NCBI GenBank assembly: GCA_022844165.1
Contig: JALHMH010000013.1
Location: forward strand, 1-64,000
Source: Lysobacterales bacterium
GTDB lineage: Bacteria; Pseudomonadota; Gammaproteobacteria; Xanthomonadales; SZUA-5
Direction: 5' to 3'
Length of the DNA: 64,000 nt
A model generated the notes under the pieces. That model did not search any database, was not told the origin of the DNA, and worked only from the letters and a program-made list of their open reading frames with translations. Shown here in pieces: positions 1 to 7,474 of this stretch; the first letter of the stretch is position 1, and the number at the start of each line of letters is the position of its first letter. A program made the position numbers and the translations under genes.

Positions 1-263
1 AACTGCAAGCCGTAAAGATCGAGCTTAACCGTGCTCCAGGAATGCGAGCCGATCAGCTCGGTGAAGTAGTCGCGCAACTGTGCCTCGTCGAGCGCTTCGA
101 TGCGATACCCGAAATACGCTCCCGCACGCCGCACCGCACGCGAATAGGCATCGATGGTTTTGGGCTGCAAACCCTTGAGTTTGAGGTGCTTCAGGTGGCA
201 CTGATACAGCGCATCAAAGCGCTCACGATCTTGCTCGCCGGACAAGCCTGTCATGGTAGTCAT
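1..263 (-). CDS. Tyrosine recombinase/integrase, N-terminal part (cut by window edge)
   Basis: The minus strand reads an open frame from an ATG at 263 off the left edge (87 codons, no stop). It contains the SAM-like core-binding domain of phage-type integrases: KLKGLQPKTIDAYSRAVRR, followed by a stretch ending in HSWSTVKLDLYGLQ. These phrases are characteristic of the integrases that accompany IS91-like transposases, not of integron IntI. The catalytic domain lies outside the window, so activity cannot be judged. A second in-frame ATG (254) is an alternative start. The remnant of an IS91-like transposase at 1455-1730 supports a mobile-element context. Confidence 0.8.
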   Translation of the reverse strand, partial: MTTMTGLSGEQDRERFDALYQCHLKHLKLKGLQPKTIDAYSRAVRRAGAYFGYRIEALDEAQLRDYFTELIGSHSWSTVKLDLYGLQ

Positions 264-369
264 TCCTCACGGTTGAAGGCACAATCACTCCCTCGGTCCG
301 CGAAGGAATGCCCGTGAAGGTTACGCCGCAATCCTCATCCCGAAGACCACTTCTCCGCGTAGCGGCTTC

Positions 370-425
370 GTTCAACAATTCATTCAAGCCGACGCCTTCG
401 GCGCGGCTTAACTTAAGCGTTAGGC
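370..425 (+). other. Integron attC site, upstream of the HNH gene
   Basis: R''-like box GTTCAAC (370-376, fits RYYYAAC) and R' box GTTAGGC (419-425, fits GTTRRRY) enclose an imperfect palindrome: CAAGCCGACGCC pairs with GGCGCGGCTTA around a TTC loop, with one unpaired base. This layout of two simple sites and a short stem with an extrahelical base is diagnostic of attC. The sequence closely resembles attC sites I know from Xanthomonas-type chromosomal integrons. Confidence 0.8.
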
Positions 426-1154
426 TTCACATTCACACGCATGAAGCTCACCACCTCCAGAGAATCAGTCTCGCACGCGATGCGCGCCTATGCGGAGGGC
501 AAGCGAGCTTCTGGTGCCCGCGATGCCAAGACATGGTTTGTCCGCGGCCCAGATGCAAAGCTGCTGCCACTGAAGCACATTCTCAGTATTGCAACTGGCC
601 TCCCAACCAGAGACTTCAATACCTCGGACGCGATATCAACTGCGCAGTCGCTTGGATTTGAACCGGTCTTCGTTGGCGACCCGGTCCTTGCTGACATCGT
701 CCAGGTTCTGGAATCGAAGCGAACAGACGCAACCGAAGTGGAGCAACTCATCCTAGCCAGACTTGGCCAAGGTGCGTTCCGCAGGTCGTTGCTCAAAGAA
801 AGGAAGCAGTGCTTTGTCACCGGCTACCCCGATCCCCAGGTTCTTGTTGCCTCACACATCAAGCCTTGGGCTCGTTCGTCGGACACCGAGCGACTCAACC
901 CAAAGAACGGGCTTCTGCTGATTCCGACGCTTGATCGTGCTTTCGATCGAGGCCTCATCTCGTTCGAAGATGAGGGACAGATCTTGATCTCAGACCGTCT
1001 GATGAAACCGGAGAAGTTGGGAATCAATCGACGGCTCAGACTCTCGGCGTTCGTAGGCCGCGAGACCTTCCTTGAATACCATCGCCGAAAGGTGTTCAAG
1101 CGGTGACGCCTAACGATTAGGGATAGATCGCGCGAAGCCGCGATCTATCCCGGG
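419..1154 (+). mobile_element. Putative integron gene cassette carrying an HNH nuclease gene
   Basis: The interval runs from the recombination point in the first attC R' box to that of the second attC-like site. It holds a single ORF that starts 16 nt after the first R' box and stops one base before the next R'' box, the compact arrangement expected of a cassette. No integron integrase is visible; the partial recombinase at the left edge is of a different type. It may be an isolated cassette without its own integrase (CALIN-like), or the end of an array extending left. Confidence 0.6.
441..1106 (+). CDS. HNH endonuclease (cassette-borne)
   Basis: 221 aa. The C-terminal half (about residues 105-195) carries an HNH_2-type fold: an RQALL-like entry segment, CFVTGYPDPQVLVASHIKPW containing the catalytic His of the first strand, then LNPKNGLLLIPTLDRAFD with the Asn and downstream acidic residue, and GLISF. 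The family cuts DNA and includes restriction-like enzymes. No methyltransferase partner is adjacent. The N-terminal 100 residues are unrecognised. No Shine-Dalgarno is visible before the ATG, as is common for first genes of cassettes. Role as defence or restriction nuclease is inference from cassette carriage. Confidence 0.8.
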   Translation: MKLTTSRESVSHAMRAYAEGKRASGARDAKTWFVRGPDAKLLPLKHILSIATGLPTRDFNTSDAISTAQSLGFEPVFVGDPVLADIVQVLESKRTDATEVEQLILARLGQGAFRRSLLKERKQCFVTGYPDPQVLVASHIKPWARSSDTERLNPKNGLLLIPTLDRAFDRGLISFEDEGQILISDRLMKPEKLGINRRLRLSAFVGRETFLEYHRRKVFKR

Positions 1155-1160
1155 TTGAAC
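1108..1160 (+). other. attC-like site / hairpin after the HNH gene
   Basis: GCCTAAC (1108-1114, RYYYAAC) and GTTGAAC (1154-1160, GTTRRRY) flank a perfect 13-bp stem (1120-1132 with 1139-1151) with a 6-nt loop. The end boxes and the position right after the stop codon fit attC. The stem lacks the unpaired bases of a typical attC, so it could instead be a transcription terminator, though no T tract follows. Confidence 0.5.
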
Positions 1161-1454
1161 AAGCCCGGTCTCGCAGGTTGGTGTCATCTTTATAGGGGAA
1201 AGATCTTCGCGCTTTGGCTGTTGTCTGGCGCGTTGCCGATTGGCTGTGGGCGCATCGATAAACGTTGGCCGAGTTTAGCCGTGCTCTGCGCTGAGCGGTG
1301 CGTTTGCGATGCGGTTGAATCGTCGAGTCGTTGCGTAATCTCCTTTGCAAAATGAGTGGCCGGCGCTGTGTTCGATGGTGTCGTGAAACAGTGCGCGGGG
1401 CTGCGGATCGGTGGGCTTGTTGGAGTTGCGAAAAGCCGATCCGCAATCGGTGGT

Positions 1455-1730
1455 TTATCCATCCGGCCGGCGCAGGATTTGTCCGATCAAACGCATCGGC
1501 ATCTTGCACTTCGGACAGCACAGCGGCGGCCGCGGTTTTTGTTCGCGCTGATTGAGGAGCACGCGCAGGATCAGTTGCACGAGCGTCAGTCGCGCTTTGG
1601 CTTTGCCGTGCAGGAACCCATAGTCGCGCACGCGACGCAAACCGGTGGGCAGGACGTGCTGCAACACATGTCAGAGGAACTGTGCGACGGGTAGCTCGCG
1701 ATACGCCGGCCGCCACCTGCAGCAGGCGGA
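1455..1730 (-). pseudogene. IS91-like transposase, decayed C-terminal remnant
   Basis: The minus-strand frame reads WRPAYRELPVAQFL, then a stop (TGA at 1671-1673 where the family has Trp), then HVLQHVLPTGLRRVRDYG, FLHGKAKARLTLVQLILRVL and a CPKCKMPMRLIG zinc-ribbon-like end. This is the conserved C-terminal block of IS91/IS801-type transposases. The catalytic region upstream is missing or unrecognisable, so the copy is dead. It lies on the same strand as the partial recombinase at the left edge; the HNH cassette sits between them. Confidence 0.75.
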
Positions 1731-1940
1731 ACTGATTGGATCCGCTGCGTGTGATCGTGCCATTGCGCAGGGCAATGGGGCTATTCACCCGCGGCAGTCC
1801 GCACTTCGCGCTCCGGCTGCCTTTCACCACGTTGCCCCCGATGTCCGATCGCGGGATGCGCAACTTGTTTTCCGCCAATCTATGCAACACACGTTTCGCA
1901 ACAGTTACAATTGGCTTCCCTTGGACTTTCGGAGGCACTG

Positions 1941-2360
1941 ATGGCGACGAACAGTTGCATTGTGATGAACTGGATCAACTTGACCAATACCCCCATGACG
2001 TTCTTTCAGCCGAGGCCACAAACACATGGGACGAATCCGACGGCGACCCCGGGGTTCATGGACGCCGGTCCGTCCGGGAACACATCATCGGTTCAGGCCG
2101 ATCCATCTGACCTCGTCTTCGGGCCCGGACCCGAAGGTATCTATCAATGGTTGATCGGGGAAACCATGCAGCTGATCCAAGTCATTTACAACCACCCTTT
2201 CGGCACCGGCAAGACAACCGTGACAATCACCTGTCCGGATGGTTACCTTGTTGCCGCCTGCGGCGAAGGCCCTGCCACGAGTCTCAACTTAGGGGCCACC
2301 TGCGTTTCGCTGCAAAGCCAGATCGCCACGGTGCAAATTCAAATTACTCAGAGCAGCTGA
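1941..2360 (+). CDS. Small protein of unknown function
   Basis: 139 aa. The start is fixed by a good GGAGG Shine-Dalgarno at 1931-1935, 5 nt before the ATG. No signal peptide and no membrane segment. Composition is rich in Thr, Pro, Gly, Asn and Gln with alternating hydrophobic residues towards the C-terminus (TTVTITCPDGYLVAA, QIATVQIQIT), suggesting an all-beta fold. Three Cys are present (one near the N-terminus, two in the second half). I do not recognise a family; a small beta-sandwich such as an aegerolysin-like or lectin-like protein is possible, but unsupported by any motif I can name. Confidence 0.65.
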   Translation: MATNSCIVMNWINLTNTPMTFFQPRPQTHGTNPTATPGFMDAGPSGNTSSVQADPSDLVFGPGPEGIYQWLIGETMQLIQVIYNHPFGTGKTTVTITCPDGYLVAACGEGPATSLNLGATCVSLQSQIATVQIQITQSS

Positions 2361-2480
2361 TGCCAGCTGGCGGGAACACAACAGCCGGTTTTCTGGTTTA
2401 GCAGGCCATATGCACAACGGGCCCGTTCGAAGCCAAGAAATTGGCATCATCGCGATGCTCAGGCCGCGGCGGCGTACACC

Positions 2481-4190
2481 ATGAAGACCGGTCGCAACGA
2501 CCCCTGCCCTTGCGGCAGCAGCAAGAAGTACAAGCATTGCCATCTGGCGATCGACACGACGGTTGCTCCCGATCGCTTGGCTTGGCGACGGCTGAGTCGG
2601 GTCATCGATGAATCTAAGCTGCTGCCGCAGATGTTCGAATTCGTCGCCGAGCACTACGGCATGGATGCCATCGACGAAGCGTGGGCTGAGTTTTTCGTCT
2701 GGCGCAATGTGCTCGACGACGTCGACGATGGCGATGTTGACTTTGACGATGACGATATCGACGGCGACGTTGACGATGACGCGTTGGAGAACGATACGTA
2801 CCTGGAGCACGAAGCGAACGAGCTGCAATCGGAAGAGACCGATGCCGACCAGGACACGTCCGAACTCATCGCGCGACTGAGCGGAAGTTCGAGCCAAAGC
2901 CCGGCGTCGCAACTGGACGCGCCCGTTGGCGACGCAAGGTCGCCTGTCGATCTCGTCGAACGCGAGGCGATGGCGACCCAAGACGCCGACGACGAGTTCG
3001 GCGAACCATACTACGACGATGACCAGTACACGAGCTTCGATCCTGATTCCCCTTTCGCAGAGGTTTTCGCGCATTGGTTGTTCGCGCTATGGGCCCCCAG
3101 CCCTCACCTCACTGTCGTGGCGAATCTGGAACTTCACGATGTTCCGCCGATTAAGCTGTACTTGCGACTGCGCGGCCATCGGCTCGATCCCTTGCTTCGG
3201 GAATACTTGACGTCGCTATCGACGACTGCGGTCAGCTTTTTTGAAATCGCGGCAACGCACGACGACGGTCGCCTTGAGGTTCGCGATGTGATGCTGCTGA
3301 GCGCGCACACCCTATTCGATGGCACGCTTTACAAGACCGTACGCCCTGGCGATGTGCTGATGGGGTTCATGGGCAGTGCTGGAGGCATCAGCATTTTCTC
3401 GGCCGTCTGGCCTTATCCGCTCCGCTCCGTCGACCTGCTTGCGATCATCGAGTTTCGCGAGCAGATCGCACAGAACGAAACACTAACGCGCGAAATCCTC
3501 CGCGCTTGCAACCTCGACTTCAGCGATCTGTATTTCGCCACCTTGGAACGACGCATGCGCCCGCCGCGTCTCACTACCACTGATGGCGAATTGCTGCAGC
3601 CGCAAGTTCTCAATTACGCGATCGACTCAGCCGACGACGCCTTCGAAGCGCTCCATAAACTCGACGTTACAGCTTCGCGCGAAACCCAATGGCAGAGCGT
3701 GTCGACGACGGACGACGGCCGGATCGCGCAAGCGACGATTCTTTGGACTCGCGTTGGCAATGCGCAGCATCCGGACTGGGAAAGCACGGTGCTGGGGCGC
3801 ATCCGGTTGAGCGCCGGTCGCATGCAAGTCGACGTGGCTTCTGGCGAACGTCGCGTGTGCATTCAAGCGCTGATCGATGCACGGCTGGGGCAGCGTGCGC
3901 GCCTGCTGTCGGTCGATTCGCCGCAATCGGCGCTGCAAGGGCGAATGGAAGGACCCGAGGTCGATGCGGCGATGGCGGAGTTCGTTCGACGCCACTACGA
4001 AACCTGGCCCGACCATCCATTGCCGGCACTCGATGGCCAAACGCCTCGCGAGGCGCTCGCAACCGCGATCGGCCGCGAGAAAGTGGCAGCGCTATTGCGC
4101 GATTTGGACGCCGTTGCAACACCTCCACCTGGACATCAAGAAGCGATCGGCCGATTACGTCAACAACTCGGCATTTCGGCGCTCACGTGA
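2481..4190 (+). CDS. SEC-C motif protein with acidic linker
   Basis: 569 aa. It begins with a complete SEC-C zinc-binding motif, GRNDPCPCGSSKKYKHCH (about residues 4-21), the same metal-binding tail found at the end of SecA and in many stand-alone proteins. Residues about 70-110 and 165-195 are strongly acidic (runs of Asp/Glu). The remaining 370 residues are unrecognised and look soluble. No signal peptide. The ATG has only a weak Shine-Dalgarno. Proteins of this kind often bind nucleic acid or ribosome-associated partners, but no function can be assigned. It converges on the diguanylate cyclase gene. Confidence 0.75.
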   Translation: MKTGRNDPCPCGSSKKYKHCHLAIDTTVAPDRLAWRRLSRVIDESKLLPQMFEFVAEHYGMDAIDEAWAEFFVWRNVLDDVDDGDVDFDDDDIDGDVDDDALENDTYLEHEANELQSEETDADQDTSELIARLSGSSSQSPASQLDAPVGDARSPVDLVEREAMATQDADDEFGEPYYDDDQYTSFDPDSPFAEVFAHWLFALWAPSPHLTVVANLELHDVPPIKLYLRLRGHRLDPLLREYLTSLSTTAVSFFEIAATHDDGRLEVRDVMLLSAHTLFDGTLYKTVRPGDVLMGFMGSAGGISIFSAVWPYPLRSVDLLAIIEFREQIAQNETLTREILRACNLDFSDLYFATLERRMRPPRLTTTDGELLQPQVLNYAIDSADDAFEALHKLDVTASRETQWQSVSTTDDGRIAQATILWTRVGNAQHPDWESTVLGRIRLSAGRMQVDVASGERRVCIQALIDARLGQRARLLSVDSPQSALQGRMEGPEVDAAMAEFVRRHYETWPDHPLPALDGQTPREALATAIGREKVAALLRDLDAVATPPPGHQEAIGRLRQQLGISALT

Positions 4191-4219
4191 TTGGCATCTG
4201 GCGGCGAGCGCACGAAAAC

Positions 4220-4258
4220 AAGCCTAAACGCATGCGCTAAAGTTAGCGTCACAGGCTT
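4220..4258. terminator. Hairpin between convergent genes
   Basis: Nested stems AAGCCT/AGGCTT (4220-4225 with 4253-4258) and CGCTAA/TTAGCG (4235-4240 with 4243-4248) lie between two converging genes. No clear T tract, so termination is only suggested. Confidence 0.35.
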
Positions 4259-4331
4259 ACCTTAAGGACCGCTAAACCATGCCAGCGACGTTGACGGAAA
4301 AAGGTCAGATCAGGCATCGAAGTCCGCGTGC

Positions 4332-6212
4332 TTAGTCCTGTCGCGCAGTCTGTGGCCGCCACAGCACAACCTGGTTGCGACCGCCGTTCTTGGCGCGATA
4401 GAGCGCCCGGTCGGCGCACTCGATCAACGCGTCGATGCGCTCGCCCGGCATCCACTCGCAGACCCCAAGACTGGCACTGATTTGCGTCGACTTCGCGCCG
4501 ACGCGGAACGGGACATTGGCCACATCAAGGCGCAGCCGCTCCGCCCAGGCCAATGCCTCGACGCCTGTCATTCCCGGCAGCACGACCACGAATTCTTCGC
4601 CGCCATAACGCGCCAGCGCGTCACCGACCCGGATCGATGCTCGAACGCGCCGAACCAGTTCGCCGAGGCACTGGTCACCCGCCGCATGTCCGTGGTCATC
4701 GTTGATTCGCTTGAAGTGGTCGATATCGATGAATGCCAGGCTCAGCGGGTGCCCGGTCGCCTGCGCCTGCGCCAGCAATGTCTCCAGGCGCTGTTGCAGG
4801 GCACGCCGGTTGAATACGCCAGTCAATGGATCGTGGCCGGCTTCGGCGGTCGCGGCATCCCGCTCCCGGCGCAGGCGCGCGGTGTCGTCCGCCAAACCGA
4901 ACAGGAGTACGCCGACCTGCAACGCCAGTCCGTAGAAGGCCAATCCCGCGATATCGAGCCACGTCGGCGGGAGCCAGCGCTGCAGCGCGAAAATCCAAAG
5001 GCCCAGGACCAGTAAGGCAGGGCTCCAGGCCATGAGCACATAGCGCCCGGCCTGCAGCCGGTCACGATGCGCGCGCCAGGCCTCGATCAGCACCAGCGGG
5101 ATCGATGCGAGGATCAGCATATTCGAGACCAGAGCACCCATCCGGTGAGGGCTTTGACCTTCGATCCAGCTGATCACGGCAATCGCGACCTGCATTGCCG
5201 CCAAGATCAGCAGCACTCGTCGCATGCGCGGACGTCGACGATCCAGTTCCAGGTAGCTGATGATGAAGAGGTGGCTCGATGCGACCGCCAACATTGCGAA
5301 CGTTCGTTGCAGAGGAGCTGACCAGACCAACAAGGTCGGGTTGTCGATCAGTTGATGTAACTCACCGGAGTTGGTGAGGATGTAGCCGGCCATCAGAAAA
5401 GCCGTCCATGCCAGATAGCCGTAAGCGACACCACCAAAGCTGCGGCGCAGGACGATCGCCAGCAACGCCAGGGTCAAGAGCGCTGTGGTGCTGGTCGCGA
5501 TCACCACCTTGCGCGTGGTCGCATGCGCGAGATAAGCATCGAGAGAACTCGACAGCACCAGCACCGGCAGACCACGGGCTTCTTTGACATGCAAATAGAA
5601 GCCCGAGCCCGCCGAAATCGCCGCTGGCACCAACACCGGTATCTCGCTACGCAGTCCCCAACCAGGCCCTGCGTCACCAAGGCGACTACGCTTGATGCGT
5701 TGATCGCTCTCCGGCCACAGCAGGGTCAGCTCCGCGCGCATCCCGGCCCGAAAATGCAGCACGTTTGGCGCATCAACAGACGCGCCTGACGACAGGTCGG
5801 CAGGCAACTCGCCCCACCACCAAGTGCCGCCGCCAAGATCGCGCACCGTGGTCGGTGCGGCACCCCCTGCCCTCGCACCCTCCAGTTGCCGCGGGTCATC
5901 GCTCGCCAAGCCTGCGCCCACGAGCCGGAGCTGCAGCACCTCGTTCGCAAAGGCGCCCGAAACGAAGCCGAGCAGCAGCATCGCGAGCAGCAACCTGACT
6001 AAATAGCTGGTGATGACGATAAAGCCTCTCGGCAGTTGAGCTGGCACCGTCCAAGCATACCGATACACGGCCGGCCAGCGTTCCCTGTGCCCGCACTGCG
6101 GTGCGGCACGTCCCAATGTCCATACTCGATTCTGGGTTTGGACCACAGCCGGACGCAACGCGTGGCGCATGCCGAGAACGACGCTGCGATGACGAAAATT
6201 GACACATGTCAA
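4332..6212 (-). CDS. Membrane diguanylate cyclase (7TMR-DISM-like sensor, GGDEF)
   Basis: Longest frame 626 aa; the first about 65 residues look non-coding and the true start is probably near the signal-peptide segment LVRLLLAMLLLGFVSGAFA (GTG or TTG codons between about 6052 and 6000). Layout: exported region of about 160 residues, seven hydrophobic helices, then a C-terminal GGDEF domain. The active site is RYGGEEF, with an RVGD inhibitory I-site five residues before it; DHFKRINDDHGHAAGD is the metal/substrate region. It should make c-di-GMP from two GTP at the inner membrane in response to a periplasmic or membrane signal, with product feedback. No EAL domain. Adjacent to a divergently transcribed hemerythrin gene. 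Confidence 0.9.
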   Translation of the reverse strand: MTCVNFRHRSVVLGMRHALRPAVVQTQNRVWTLGRAAPQCGHRERWPAVYRYAWTVPAQLPRGFIVITSYLVRLLLAMLLLGFVSGAFANEVLQLRLVGAGLASDDPRQLEGARAGGAAPTTVRDLGGGTWWWGELPADLSSGASVDAPNVLHFRAGMRAELTLLWPESDQRIKRSRLGDAGPGWGLRSEIPVLVPAAISAGSGFYLHVKEARGLPVLVLSSSLDAYLAHATTRKVVIATSTTALLTLALLAIVLRRSFGGVAYGYLAWTAFLMAGYILTNSGELHQLIDNPTLLVWSAPLQRTFAMLAVASSHLFIISYLELDRRRPRMRRVLLILAAMQVAIAVISWIEGQSPHRMGALVSNMLILASIPLVLIEAWRAHRDRLQAGRYVLMAWSPALLVLGLWIFALQRWLPPTWLDIAGLAFYGLALQVGVLLFGLADDTARLRRERDAATAEAGHDPLTGVFNRRALQQRLETLLAQAQATGHPLSLAFIDIDHFKRINDDHGHAAGDQCLGELVRRVRASIRVGDALARYGGEEFVVVLPGMTGVEALAWAERLRLDVANVPFRVGAKSTQISASLGVCEWMPGERIDALIECADRALYRAKNGGRNQVVLWRPQTARQD

Positions 6213-6267
6213 CTATGCCAATCCACCGTGACAGCAGAATTGGTTTTACGGCGCACCACTGCTCCAA

Positions 6268-6876
6268 GTGAAGGAGGGTACAAGTGCTCTGCAAAGCCAA
6301 CGATTGCTTGAGGCACTTGTGAATACGTCACCGCATGCTTCGTCATCAGGACCGATTCGTGACTTGCAACCCACCCTGCATAGCCACGGTGCACCGCCGC
6401 TGCAGCCCAAAAGCCTGTCCAGTCAAACGACCGGAATCGGCGCGCTCCTGGCTGAGCAAGCTGGGCGCGGGCAATCCATTGAATGGTCGCCCATGCTCTC
6501 GATTGGCATTGCCAGCATCGACGCGCAGCACCGAGTGCTGGTGGCATACATCAATCAATTGACGCATGCGGTAGCACACGGTCAAACCGCCCGAATCCTG
6601 CAAGCAGTGCTTGCGGGATTGGACGGTTACACGCGAATTCACTTCCGCCACGAAGAACGGCTGTTCGCTTTGCACGGCTGGACGGAGCACGTCGATCATG
6701 CCGATGGCCATCGGGCATTTGAAAGGCAACTTGCCGAGTTCAGGCGGCGCTTTGAGGACGGTGACACGTCGATAGGGCTGGAAGTCTTGAAGTTCATGAT
6801 TTACTGGCTTGCGGAACACATTCTCTCCGACGACATGGCCTACAGCGCGTTTCTGCGCGAGCATGGCGTGCGCTGA
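6268..6876 (+). CDS. Bacteriohemerythrin-like protein
   Basis: About 202 aa. The C-terminal 130 residues form a hemerythrin domain: IGIASIDAQHRVL (first His), HFRHEERLF (His and Glu ligands), HVDHADGHRAF and LAEHILSDDMAYS (last His and Asp). These residues bind a non-heme di-iron centre that carries O2 or senses oxygen. The N-terminal 70 residues are low complexity and lack a signal peptide. The start is uncertain: the GTG at 6268 precedes a strong AAGGAGG at 6271-6277, so initiation may be slightly downstream (for example TTG at 6304). A role as an oxygen sensor next to a diguanylate cyclase and hybrid kinase is inference. Confidence 0.85.
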   Translation: MKEGTSALQSQRLLEALVNTSPHASSSGPIRDLQPTLHSHGAPPLQPKSLSSQTTGIGALLAEQAGRGQSIEWSPMLSIGIASIDAQHRVLVAYINQLTHAVAHGQTARILQAVLAGLDGYTRIHFRHEERLFALHGWTEHVDHADGHRAFERQLAEFRRRFEDGDTSIGLEVLKFMIYWLAEHILSDDMAYSAFLREHGVR

Positions 6877-7474
6877 AAGTCCACTTCGCAGTCGTCTCCG
6901 GCGGCTTAGAAACCTCGCAGCGGTGGTCATCGTCGGATCGTCCTTGCCGAGGAAGTGATAGGTAAGGCGAAATGCGATAACGAATTCTCGTTCCGCTCGG
7001 GCACGTATGTCCGCAGCCCCATCTTCGGTGGTCTGCTGCATTTGGCGCGCAGTGCACGAGCTTCCTGTTTCACAAGATTTTGCATCAACGGCTCGCGAAG
7101 CGGATCCGCGCCTCATCAGTCCGAGGAACACAAGCCTGTGATGGCGACCATCCAGCTGCCGTGACTCGTTCGCCCACGAACTCGCGATAGAGTCCTTGAC
7201 GGCGCGGGATCTGAAAAATTGAGTCAAGTTTTCTACAAAGCCGCTTTGCCGCCTGGGGCCTTTTCTGGCCCTGCCTTCTTGCCCGTTGATGACATTGAGG
7301 CGACGGGCTGTCCAAAATTTTCCACAGCCATGGGCGACTGCGCGTGACGCCGCCGTCAATGAATGCGCACGTGGACCCATCTGGCCAGATGTCGACCCGC
7401 TGATTGGCCAAGGCTGTCCGGCGACCCCATCAGAATTTGATTTCTTGCCGCCTTTGCCGATAAAGTTGTGAAAG
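6877..7474. other. Intergenic region with one repeat copy
   Basis: About 600 bp between the hemerythrin and hybrid kinase genes. The long open minus-strand frame crossing it also runs through the coding strand of both neighbours and shows no family features, so I treat it as a shadow. The right half contains a copy of repeat unit A (about 7196-7245). No clear promoter seen. Confidence 0.5.
7196..7245 (+). repeat. Dispersed repeat unit A, single copy
   Basis: Reads TAGAGTCCTTGACGG..., then GATCT, then TTGAGTCAAGTTTTCTAC, then AAGCCGCTTTG. The same order of blocks occurs at 36817-36886 and in a more diverged form at 36985-37057. It is non-coding here, between two genes. Confidence 0.65.

Noticed and set aside
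1..263. Partial recombinase considered as integron integrase IntI
   Set aside because: The core-binding segment matches IS91-associated integrases; the typical IntI N-terminus is not seen. The catalytic part, where the IntI-specific patch would be, is outside the window.
1117..1938. Open minus-strand frame of 273 codons over the transposase remnant
   Set aside because: The transposase-like residues are in another frame; this one is an artefact of high GC content.
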